DNA of 64,000 nt from Fen-183 sp036504335 (lineage in GTDB: Bacteria; Acidobacteriota; Thermoanaerobaculia; UBA5066): assembly GCA_036504335.1 (NCBI GenBank), contig DASXVJ010000020.1, positions 248,001 through 312,000 on the forward strand, given 5' to 3'. The notes under the pieces were generated by a model. The model worked only from the letters and a program-made list of their open reading frames with translations. It did no database searches and was not told the DNA's origin. The translations under genes were made by a program, and so were the position numbers. Positions 51,513 to 58,263 of this stretch are shown piece after piece; position 1 is the first letter of the stretch; every line of letters starts with the position of its first letter.

Positions 51513-52151
51513 TCATGGAACGAGCATACCGGGGACGGTAGGGATCGCGCCGCGCGTGCGGAATGTCCAGCCGAGAAGGAGGAGGCCGATCGCGGCGATC
51601 CAGCTTCCGGCCACGCGCACCGCGATGCGCGCCGCGGGCGCCTTCAGCGACACGACGAGCGCCGCGGCCAGGGCCACCACCGCGAACGCGACGGCCGCGA
51701 TCCCGAGAAGCCCGAGCGCTCCGGGGCCCGCGCCCGCGAGCGCCGGGCCGTTCAGGAATCCGTGGACGAGGCCGACGGCCCCCGCGAGACCGGCCACGGC
51801 GCCGTCCGGGAACTTCACGTCGGCCGCCACGAGGAGCCCGAGGAGGATGAACGACAGCGCCGGGACCGGCGCCGCGGTCGCGCGGCCGAGGTTCAGTCCG
51901 GCGAGGCCCCCGGCGAGCCAGGCCAGGGGGAGGACGAAGAGCGCGAGGCGCCCCGCGCTCGCCCCCCGGAGGCCGGCGAAGAGCGCGAGCGCGAGGATCG
52001 GGACGAGGTCCTCCGGAGTCAGGAGGAGGTGCCCGATCCCGTCGTACGCGGGCCCGAGGCCCGTCGTCACGAGGTGCGCGTCGGCGCGCCCCGAGATCAG
52101 GAGAGCGGCGAAGAACGTCCATGTTCCGGCGCCCGGCAGGCGCGTCCTCAT
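51513..52151 (-). CDS. HupE/UreJ-like membrane protein (divergent)
   Basis: 212-residue membrane protein, about six helices after a signal-like N-terminus (ending GRADAH). The start of the mature part, HLVTTGLGPAYDGIGHLLLTPEDLVPILALALFAGLRG, keeps a His-x-x-x-Gly-Asp-like pattern of HupE/UreJ nickel-uptake proteins, and VGLVHGFLNGPALAG has a further His in a helix. It is more divergent than the two HupE genes upstream and may be a channel partner. ATGA overlap with the preceding gene. Metal transport is the family expectation, not shown here. Confidence 0.65.
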   Translation of the reverse strand: MRTRLPGAGTWTFFAALLISGRADAHLVTTGLGPAYDGIGHLLLTPEDLVPILALALFAGLRGASAGRLALFVLPLAWLAGGLAGLNLGRATAAPVPALSFILLGLLVAADVKFPDGAVAGLAGAVGLVHGFLNGPALAGAGPGALGLLGIAAVAFAVVALAAALVVSLKAPAARIAVRVAGSWIAAIGLLLLGWTFRTRGAIPTVPGMLVP

Positions 52152-52753
52152 CGAATCGCCTTCCAGAGGAATCCTGATCCGGCGATCGCCACCAGCGCTC
52201 CCGCAACACGCAGCGCCACGCGCCCCCACGCCCAGCGGTGGACGAGGCCGATTGCGATGCCGGTGAGGTGGAGGAGTCCGGTCGCGACGACGAAGCCGAT
52301 GCTGTAGAGCAGGCCGCTCTGCCCGGCGGGCAGCTCGGTGCCGTGCGCGTGGCCGTGGAAGATCGCGAAGAAGCCCACGAGCGCCGCGGCGAGGGCGAGG
52401 GGCGGCCGGGCCTCGCGCGCGACGGCGAGGCCGAGCAGGACGGCCGAGAGCGCGATCGCGACCTCGACGCCCGGGAGCGGCACGCCCGCGAGGCCGAGGA
52501 ACCCGCCGAACGCCATGACCATCGGAAACACGACGGGCAGGAGCCAGACGGCCGGCGCGCCGAGCTGCGCGCCCCAGAGGCCGACGGACACCATGGCGAG
52601 GACGTGGTCGAGGCCCGAGACGGGGTGGCGGAAGCCGGAGAAGAACCCGGCCGCCTCGCCGGCCTGCACGTGCGCGCGGGCGGGCGACATCGCGAGCGCG
52701 ATGACGAGGATCGCGAGGAGGCCTTCGGGTGACGGGGCGCGCCGGCCGCTCAC
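52148..52753 (-). CDS. HupE/UreJ family nickel/metal permease-like protein
   Basis: 201-residue HupE/UreJ protein, the classical length. A signal-like N-terminus ends SPARAH, and the His of the mature start with GFRHPVSGLDHVLAMVSVGLWGAQLG forms the family motif HPxxGxDHxLAM. FFAIFHGHAHGTELP supplies more histidines in a later helix. HupE/UreJ members are secondary nickel or cobalt transporters accompanying hydrogenase or urease; neither enzyme is in this window. GTG start overlaps the preceding stop (GTGA). Confidence 0.85.
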   Translation of the reverse strand: MSGRRAPSPEGLLAILVIALAMSPARAHVQAGEAAGFFSGFRHPVSGLDHVLAMVSVGLWGAQLGAPAVWLLPVVFPMVMAFGGFLGLAGVPLPGVEVAIALSAVLLGLAVAREARPPLALAAALVGFFAIFHGHAHGTELPAGQSGLLYSIGFVVATGLLHLTGIAIGLVHRWAWGRVALRVAGALVAIAGSGFLWKAIR

Positions 52754-53763
52754 CGCGCCCCCGAGAAGAGCATGACGGTGCGCTGGATCGTCCAGTACGC
52801 GCCGAGGGAGCCGACGGCGCAGCCCGGCAGCGCCTCGGCCCAGCGCGGCCAACGGATGGCGAGCGTCCGGAACGATCGCTCGAGGAGGAGGATCACGGCG
52901 ACGAAGAACATCTGCCCGATCTCGACGCCGACGTTGAAGAGAAGGAGGGCGAGCGGGATCTCCGTCTTTGGGAGGCCCATCGCCGTCAGACCGCTCGCGA
53001 ATCCGAAGCCGTGGAGGAGGCCGAACGCGAACGCGACGACCCACGGGTGGCGGATCGTGAAGCTCGTCCCGCCGCGCCACGTCCGGACGATCTCGGGCCC
53101 CAGGAAGAGGATCGAAAGCGCGATCGCGGCGTTCAGCGGCGGGAGCGGCGCGGACGCGAATCCGAGCGTCGCGACCGCGAGCGTGAGGCTGTGGGCGAGC
53201 GTGAACGACGTGATCGTCTTCACGAGCATCCAGCGGTCCGAGACGATGAGCAGGAGGCCGAGGACGAACAGCAGGTGGTCGACGCCCATGAGGATGTGCT
53301 CGACCCCGAGCTTCAGGTACGAAGCCGCCCGCTGGGCGCCCGTCGTCGCCGCGCCGAGCGTCACGAACGGCGCCGCGGGGCCGACGAGGTGGCTCTCGAG
53401 CACGCCGTCCGCGCGCCGCAGGCGGACGAGGACGTCCGTGGCCGTGGAGGCGAGTCCCTCGATCGCGATCGTCTTGCCCGCGAGGCCGCCCTCGCACCGC
53501 AGCGTGCCGCGCACGAGGACGGCCGAGGTCGTCAGCTGCAGACCGCCGGGCGTCGCGAGCGCGCAGCCCTGCGGAAGGATCGGCGCGATGTGGATCTCCG
53601 TTTCGCCGCCGACCGGCGCCTTCCACAGGAGCGCGTAGACGCCGGGCGACCTCTCCTCCATCTCGAGGAAGCCGGGGCGCGACTCGTGCGCGCGCGCCGG
53701 CGGGGCCGCGGCGACGAACGCCGACAGCGTCGCCGCGAGGAACAGCGCCCCGCGTGCCCTCAC
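52750..53763 (-). CDS. HupE/UreJ_2-family membrane protein with periplasmic N-terminal domain
   Basis: 337 residues. Signal peptide to about residue 25 (APPARAH), a periplasmic beta-rich domain of about 125 residues (ESRPGFLEMEERSPGVYALLWK onward), and a C-terminal membrane domain of the HupE/UreJ_2 type with GVEHILMGVDHLLFVLGLLLI and TITSFTLAHSLTLAVATLG, both rich in conserved His/Asp. GLLHGFGFASGL adds another His. Likely binds or moves a metal ion; function unproven. GTG start overlapping the stop of the prolyl isomerase gene (GTGA). Confidence 0.85.
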   Translation of the reverse strand: MRARGALFLAATLSAFVAAAPPARAHESRPGFLEMEERSPGVYALLWKAPVGGETEIHIAPILPQGCALATPGGLQLTTSAVLVRGTLRCEGGLAGKTIAIEGLASTATDVLVRLRRADGVLESHLVGPAAPFVTLGAATTGAQRAASYLKLGVEHILMGVDHLLFVLGLLLIVSDRWMLVKTITSFTLAHSLTLAVATLGFASAPLPPLNAAIALSILFLGPEIVRTWRGGTSFTIRHPWVVAFAFGLLHGFGFASGLTAMGLPKTEIPLALLLFNVGVEIGQMFFVAVILLLERSFRTLAIRWPRWAEALPGCAVGSLGAYWTIQRTVMLFSGAR

Positions 53764-54602
53764 TTCTTCACCGGCCCGGCCTCGATCACGACCTTCGTCT
53801 TCGCGAGGAGACCGGCGTAGAGGGCGTCGAGCGCCTTCGTCCGACGGTCGGCGGTGAAGTCGCGCTCGACGGCGGCGCGAACCTCGGTGAGCGCGGGGGC
53901 GCGGGCGGGAGCCTTCTCGAGGACGAGGACGGCGTGGACGCCGAAGCCGGACCGCACGGGCGCCGTCCAGTGCCCGGGCGCGAGCTTCACGACCCCGTCC
54001 GCGAATTCGCTTCCGAAGACGCGCGCGATCTCGCTCCTCGGCGCGAGCGGCATGTCGGGCGGGAGGAGGAGGCTGTCGCCCGCGGTCTCCGCGCCCGGTG
54101 TTTCCTTCTCGAGCGCGGCCGCGAGGCGGCGTGCCTCCGCCTCGGCGGCCGCAGGACCTCCTCGCTTCTGTGGCGTCAGGCAGACCTGCCGGAAGGCGAT
54201 GCGCTCCTCGGCCCGGTACGCGTCGGGGTGCGCGGCGAGCCAGCCGGCGAGGTCGGCGTCGCTCGGAGGAGCGGCGTCGATGCGGTCCTCGGCGAGGAAG
54301 TCGACCTTCTGCTTGAGGCGCCGGCGGATGATCGTGTCGTCGCGGTCGAGGCCGGTCGCCATGGCTTCGCGAACGGCGACCTCTTCGCGTACGTAGCCGT
54401 CGACGAGGCCCTTCAGCTCCTCGGGCGTCGGCGGCCGCTGCCAGGTCCGGGCGAAGCCGGCCGCGAGGGACTCGAGCCGCGTCCGCGTCACGACGATGCG
54501 GCCGGAGGACGCTCCCGACCCGCCCTTCCACGCGAAGAACAGGAAGAGCGCGGCCCCGATCGCAAGGAAGTGGACGAGCGGCTCGCGGAGGAGGCGTTTC
54601 AT
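53760..54602 (-). CDS. Membrane-anchored parvulin-type prolyl isomerase (SurA/PrsA-like)
   Basis: 280-residue protein with one N-terminal membrane helix (about 9-25, LVHFLAIGAALFLFFAW) and a periplasmic SurA-like body. A helical N-domain (TPEELKGLVDGYVREEVAVREAMA) is followed by a parvulin-like domain with RIAFRQVCLTP, SEIARVFGSEFADGVVKLAPGHWTAPVRSGFGVHAVLVLEK, which fits the family. It would assist folding of exported proteins. It is the first gene of a four-gene operon with three HupE-like membrane proteins, so those may be its clients. A TATATA sequence lies about 11 bases ahead of ATG. Confidence 0.8.
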   Translation of the reverse strand: MKRLLREPLVHFLAIGAALFLFFAWKGGSGASSGRIVVTRTRLESLAAGFARTWQRPPTPEELKGLVDGYVREEVAVREAMATGLDRDDTIIRRRLKQKVDFLAEDRIDAAPPSDADLAGWLAAHPDAYRAEERIAFRQVCLTPQKRGGPAAAEAEARRLAAALEKETPGAETAGDSLLLPPDMPLAPRSEIARVFGSEFADGVVKLAPGHWTAPVRSGFGVHAVLVLEKAPARAPALTEVRAAVERDFTADRRTKALDALYAGLLAKTKVVIEAGPVKK

Positions 54603-54657
54603 GTGCGGAGCCGTATATAAGACTCTACGGAGAAGCTCGCGCTCCCGGATGGGCCGG

Positions 54658-56226
54658 TCACGGAAAACGGCGGGCGAGATCGGCCTCGCGCGCGACGACG
54701 TCCAGCTCGGCGGCGCGGACCGCGTCGGAAAAGGCGGCGGCCGCGGGGGAACGCATCCGGCCGCGAACGGGGGGGCGGCAACATGCGGGCGGCTCCTTCA
54801 TCCAGCGGTCGAGGACCTCACGGACGTCGACGCCCGTGGCGCCCCGGAAGATTGCGGGAAGGTCTTCGGTCCGGAACGGCTGCGGCGCCTTCAGGAGGGC
54901 CCGCAGCCCGTCTCTCAGGCTCATCGTCCCGCCGGTCGCCGCCCGGATCCTCTCGTCCATCTCGGCCGCCATGAGCGACCCGCGGGCGAACGTGCTCATC
55001 CCGATCCGGAAGTCGGCCGAGTACAGGAACGAGGCGGACCGCGAGAGCCCGGCGAGCGGCATCCGTCGGACGAACGGCGGCGCCTCGTCGAGGATCGCCC
55101 TCAGCCGCGCGAGCGTGCGCGCGCGAAACGCGGCGCCCTCGGCGGACGGCATCCCGTCCGCGAGCGCCTGGACCGCGGCGTAACGGCCGAAGCCCTCGTT
55201 GAACCAGATCGTGTCGATCACGGGCGGCGCCTCCCACGTGTGCGGGAAGTAGCCGGCGCCGTACGCGCGCTTGGGGATCCAGCTGTGCGCCATGTGGTGC
55301 GCATAGTTCACGAGCGTCCGTTCGCGCGCGTCGGCGCCGGTCCGAGCCGTCGTCGCGCGCTCGAGGGAGAGGCTGAACGTCCCGCTGTCGACGTGCTCCT
55401 GGCTGAAGCCGTATCCGTGGCCCGCGAGCGGCGTCAGGAGCTCGAGCTGCACCGTGTACTGCCGGATCGGAGCGTCGCCGAAGTACGCCTGGACGCGATC
55501 CAGCGCCGTGCGCGCGAGCGCGCTCTCGAGGGGAAGGTCGGACTCGCCCTCGACGTAGGCCGCGAAGACGAGCGGGATCGTGCCCGCGAGGCGGGAGACC
55601 TTCAGGGCCGGACCCATGAGGACCTGCGAGTCCGCGAGCGTGTCGTAGTCGGGCGCCCGCGCGGAGGCCCTGCCGGCGGGTGCGGGCACGGCGGGCGCCA
55701 GCGTCGCGAGGACGGGCCAGCCCTCCGGCGCCCGGACCTCGAGGGACGCGGGCCGCCGCTCCTCGCCGTCCACGTACCCGAAGACGGAGTACCCGAGGAA
55801 ACCCGCGTAACGCGGCCGGACCTTCGAGGCCGCGACGGCGTCGTGGATCTCGCGTTCCATGCGCGCGACGTCGACCTCGTAGGCCACGCGCGCGACGCGC
55901 TCGCCGGCCTTTCCGAGGGCCCAGCGTGGGCCGTACGCGTCGCGAAGGACGGCGAGAGCCGTTCCGTCCGGCGAGAAGCCCTTCACGTTCTCGACGGCGC
56001 CGTCGTACAGCACGAAGCTGTAGCCGCCCGGGTAGTTGCGCGGCACGACGAGGGCGGCCGGGGCGGGCACGGGAACGGGGAGCGCGATCTCGACGCGGAT
56101 CCGGCCCGAGGCCGCGCCGGTCGCGTCGAGGACGTATGCGACGGCGTCTTCCGCCCTCGAGGGATGCGGAGTCGCGCCGAAGAGGACGGCGAGGGCGAAC
56201 GCGGCGCCGGGCGCGCGGGTGCTCAA
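54658..56226 (-). CDS. M61-like (glycyl aminopeptidase) family protein with altered zinc motif
   Basis: 522-residue exported protein resembling M61 peptidases. Starts at TTG 56226, overlapping the amidase stop (TTGA); signal peptide to about residue 24 (HPSRA). The beta-sandwich N-domain has LVVPRNYPGGYSFVLYDGAVENVKGFSPDG. The expected HExxHxW appears as HHMAHSW (310-316): the catalytic Glu is replaced by His311, while both zinc histidines and the third ligand (Glu344 in WFNEGFGRYAA) remain. The CAC codon at that place is unambiguous. The protein is therefore probably not a standard peptidase; it may bind metal or peptide. Third gene of the Tat-protein/amidase operon. Confidence 0.78.
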   Translation of the reverse strand: MSTRAPGAAFALAVLFGATPHPSRAEDAVAYVLDATGAASGRIRVEIALPVPVPAPAALVVPRNYPGGYSFVLYDGAVENVKGFSPDGTALAVLRDAYGPRWALGKAGERVARVAYEVDVARMEREIHDAVAASKVRPRYAGFLGYSVFGYVDGEERRPASLEVRAPEGWPVLATLAPAVPAPAGRASARAPDYDTLADSQVLMGPALKVSRLAGTIPLVFAAYVEGESDLPLESALARTALDRVQAYFGDAPIRQYTVQLELLTPLAGHGYGFSQEHVDSGTFSLSLERATTARTGADARERTLVNYAHHMAHSWIPKRAYGAGYFPHTWEAPPVIDTIWFNEGFGRYAAVQALADGMPSAEGAAFRARTLARLRAILDEAPPFVRRMPLAGLSRSASFLYSADFRIGMSTFARGSLMAAEMDERIRAATGGTMSLRDGLRALLKAPQPFRTEDLPAIFRGATGVDVREVLDRWMKEPPACCRPPVRGRMRSPAAAAFSDAVRAAELDVVAREADLARRFP

Positions 56227-57629
56227 ACCGGCGGCCTCTTCCGATGCCACTCGGTCCGCGCCTGCACGGCGGTCCCGAGCGCGACGAGCCTCTCGTCCGA
56301 GAACGCCCGTCCCGTGAACTGGAACGCCGTCGGGAGTCCGTTCTCGCCGAAGCCGTTCGGCACGACGAGAGCGGGCTGGCCGGCGAGGTTCCCGGCGCCG
56401 ATGACGCCCGGCCCGCCGCTGATGCCCGGATAGACCTTGTCGAAATCCGGGCCGATCGGGTACGAGACCGTCGCGCGCGCGGGCGACACGAGCGCGTCGA
56501 ACTTCGCGTAGAGCGCGTCGAGCGCCTTCTTCATGGGCGCCCTCAGGCGCATGGCCTGGATGTAATCCACCGCGAGGACCATCGAGGCGGCGTAGCCGCC
56601 CCAGCGATCGTTCGGGACCTTCAGCTCCCTCGCGCGGCCGCTCTCGACGAGGTCGCGGAACGCGCTCGCGCCCTCGGCGGCCACGATCGTCCCGACCGCC
56701 GGGCCGTACGGGAAGTCCGGGAACTCGACGTCCGGGACGACGTCGCAGAACGTCCCGAGCACCTTCAGGGACTCCTCGAAGTTCTTCCGAACCTCGGGCT
56801 GCGCCTTCTCGAACGAGCCCTTGATGACGCCGATCCGCGCGCGCTTCGACTTCGCGGACGGCGGCGCCGGGCGGAACGGGCGGTTCACGGAGGTCGCGTC
56901 TCTCGGATCTTTGCCCGCGATCGCGGCCATCACGAGGCCGCAGTCCTCCGCGCTCCGGCACATGGGGCCGAGCTTGTCGAGCGTCCAGCAGAGCGCCATC
57001 GCCCCGTGCCGGCTCACGCGTCCGTACGTCGGCCGGAGGCCCGTGACGCCGGAGAACGCGCAGGGCGTCACGATGGAACCGGACGTCTCCGAGCCGATCG
57101 AGAACGCGACGAGGCCCGCGGCCGTGGCGGCGCCGGGGCCCGAGGACGAGCCGCCGGACCAGAACTCCGTGTTCCACGGCGTGCGGCCCGGGCCCGTGAA
57201 GGACGCGTCCGCGTTGTTGTAGCCGAACCCGCCCGCGAGCTCGACCATCGCGAGCTTCGCGACGAGGACGGCGCCGGCGTCGCGGAGCCTCGTGACGACG
57301 GTGGCGTCGAAGTCGAAGACCTGGTCGCGGAACGGCTGCGCGCCCCACGTCGTCGGGATGCCTTTCGTCGCGAGGAGGTCCTTTACTCCGTACGGGATCC
57401 CGTGGAGAGGGCCGCGCCACGTCCCGGCCGCGATCTCGGCCTCGGCGGCCTTCGCCTCCTTGAGGGCGAGGTCGCGGGTCACGGTGACGACCGCGCCGAG
57501 CTTCGGACCGATCCGCTCGAGGCGCTCGAGGGTGCCCTCGGCGAGCGCGACGGGCGAGAGCTGTCGCGACTTGAGCTTCTGAGACAGCTCCCGGACGGAA
57601 AGAAAGAATACGGATTCTTCGAGGGTCAT
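56223..57629 (-). CDS. Amidase (amidase signature family), no signal peptide
   Basis: 468-residue amidase-signature enzyme. The catalytic triad is intact: Lys83 in GIPYGVKDLL, cis-Ser161 in SGGSSSGPGAA and the nucleophile Ser185 in GSETSGSIVTP, with the usual 24-residue spacing. It hydrolyses an amide bond; substrate unknown. Unlike the paralogue elsewhere in the window it has no signal peptide, but the gene immediately upstream (ATGA overlap) encodes a small Tat-signal protein. The start region carries repeat copy I (MTLEESVFF read on the minus strand). Its stop overlaps the TTG of the M61-like gene. Confidence 0.9.
   Translation of the reverse strand: MTLEESVFFLSVRELSQKLKSRQLSPVALAEGTLERLERIGPKLGAVVTVTRDLALKEAKAAEAEIAAGTWRGPLHGIPYGVKDLLATKGIPTTWGAQPFRDQVFDFDATVVTRLRDAGAVLVAKLAMVELAGGFGYNNADASFTGPGRTPWNTEFWSGGSSSGPGAATAAGLVAFSIGSETSGSIVTPCAFSGVTGLRPTYGRVSRHGAMALCWTLDKLGPMCRSAEDCGLVMAAIAGKDPRDATSVNRPFRPAPPSAKSKRARIGVIKGSFEKAQPEVRKNFEESLKVLGTFCDVVPDVEFPDFPYGPAVGTIVAAEGASAFRDLVESGRARELKVPNDRWGGYAASMVLAVDYIQAMRLRAPMKKALDALYAKFDALVSPARATVSYPIGPDFDKVYPGISGGPGVIGAGNLAGQPALVVPNGFGENGLPTAFQFTGRAFSDERLVALGTAVQARTEWHRKRPPV
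57613..57626 (+). repeat. Dispersed AT-rich motif, copy I
   Basis: GATTCTTCGAGGGT preceded by GGAAAGAAAGAATACG and followed by CATGAGGG, over the first codons of the amidase gene. No facing partner is visible within 200 bases. Confidence 0.45.
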
Positions 57630-57988
57630 GAGGGCCTCCCCTCGAGTTCGGCCGTGAAGATGACGTCAGGCTCGTCCCCGTTGGCGAGCGGCGTCTTCTT
57701 CATCGTCTCCGCGCCTTTGAGCCTCCCGTCGATGGCCTTCGCGATCTGGCCGAGCTGCTCGCCCGAGAGGTTCTTGCCCCAGCGGATCCGGACGACTTCC
57801 GTGAGCGCCTCTGCGACCGACGAGGGAGCCTCAGGCGTGGGGACCGGCGTCGGGGCGGGCGTCGCCGCGGTCGGGGGCGCCGCGGTCTGACCGAGGGCGG
57901 CGGCCGGGAGAAGCGCGGGCGCCGCGGCCGCCGCCGCGAGTGCCCTCGCGAACGCTCGTCGCGAGGTCGTAGGGGGGCGGTCGGGCAT
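57626..57988 (-). CDS. Small Tat-signal protein paired with the amidase
   Basis: 120-residue protein consisting of a twin-arginine signal (SRRAFARALAAAAAAPALLPAAALG), a Pro/Thr/Ala linker and a helical domain of about 60 residues (SSVAEALTEVVRIRWGKNLSGEQLGQIAKAI to PDVIFTAELEGRPS). That domain matches the region between signal and amidase domain in the fused Tat amidase of this window (pattern AEA, Arg, LS, Q, then M, PL, EP, F). ATG 57988 is fixed by GGAGG 8 bases upstream. Its TGA overlaps the amidase ATG. I infer that it carries the signal-less amidase through the Tat system by hitchhiking. Confidence 0.7.
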   Translation of the reverse strand: MPDRPPTTSRRAFARALAAAAAAPALLPAAALGQTAAPPTAATPAPTPVPTPEAPSSVAEALTEVVRIRWGKNLSGEQLGQIAKAIDGRLKGAETMKKTPLANGDEPDVIFTAELEGRPS

Positions 57989-58031
57989 TTTCTTCGCCTC
58001 CTTCGTCGGAATTTCCGTTTTCGAATCTATC

Positions 58032-58060
58032 TTGATTCGCCGCGCGTCGCTCTCCATACT
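58032..58060 (+). promoter_or_regulatory. Sigma-70-type promoter of the gltB leader
   Basis: TTGATT (58032-58037) and CATACT (58055-58060) are separated by 17 bases. Transcription would start near 58067, only a few bases before the leader ORF ATG at 58070. It is one of two good -35/-10 pairs I find in the window. Confidence 0.6.
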
Positions 58061-58069
58061 CCGCGCGTC

Positions 58070-58174
58070 ATGACGTCCCGCACGTTCGCCCTCATCGCGT
58101 CGACCCTTACCGGGGATGAGGCCATTCGCCTCGTCCTCGTCAAGCGCACGCGGGCTGGCGGGCGAGGGGATTAG
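58070..58174 (+). CDS. Candidate leader peptide upstream of gltB
   Basis: A 34-codon ORF begins at the predicted transcription start and ends 24 bases before an intrinsic terminator. The peptide contains FALIASTLTG and AIRLVLVKRTR, that is, runs of Ile, Leu and Val codons (ATT CGC CTC GTC CTC GTC) like those of branched-chain attenuation peptides. No ribosome site precedes it, so translation would start on a leaderless mRNA. Slow translation at these codons could prevent terminator formation and allow gltB transcription. Inference from arrangement; no antiterminator fold has been computed. Confidence 0.5.
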   Translation: MTSRTFALIASTLTGDEAIRLVLVKRTRAGGRGD

Positions 58175-58198
58175 CCGAGAAAGGCGAACGGAACCCCC

Positions 58199-58226
58199 AA
58201 AGCCCGCTCATCCGAGCGGGCTTTTT
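58199..58226 (+). terminator. Intrinsic terminator (putative attenuator) before gltB
   Basis: An 11-base perfect stem (AAAGCCCGCTC and GAGCGGGCTTT) with the loop ATCC and five T residues at its end. It sits between the gltB promoter and the gltB start, so it must be read through for gltB to be expressed from that promoter. It is the clearest intrinsic terminator in the window. Confidence 0.8.
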
Positions 58227-58263
58227 CGTTTCAGGGGCACTAAGAATGAAGGAAGGAGCCCGG

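Noticed and set aside
51402..52307. Plus-strand open frame of about 300 codons starting at VIVDFEYPRIG
   Set aside because: Only the first dozen residues look like a protein; the rest is the complement of the HupE-like gene with Arg/Glu-rich noise.
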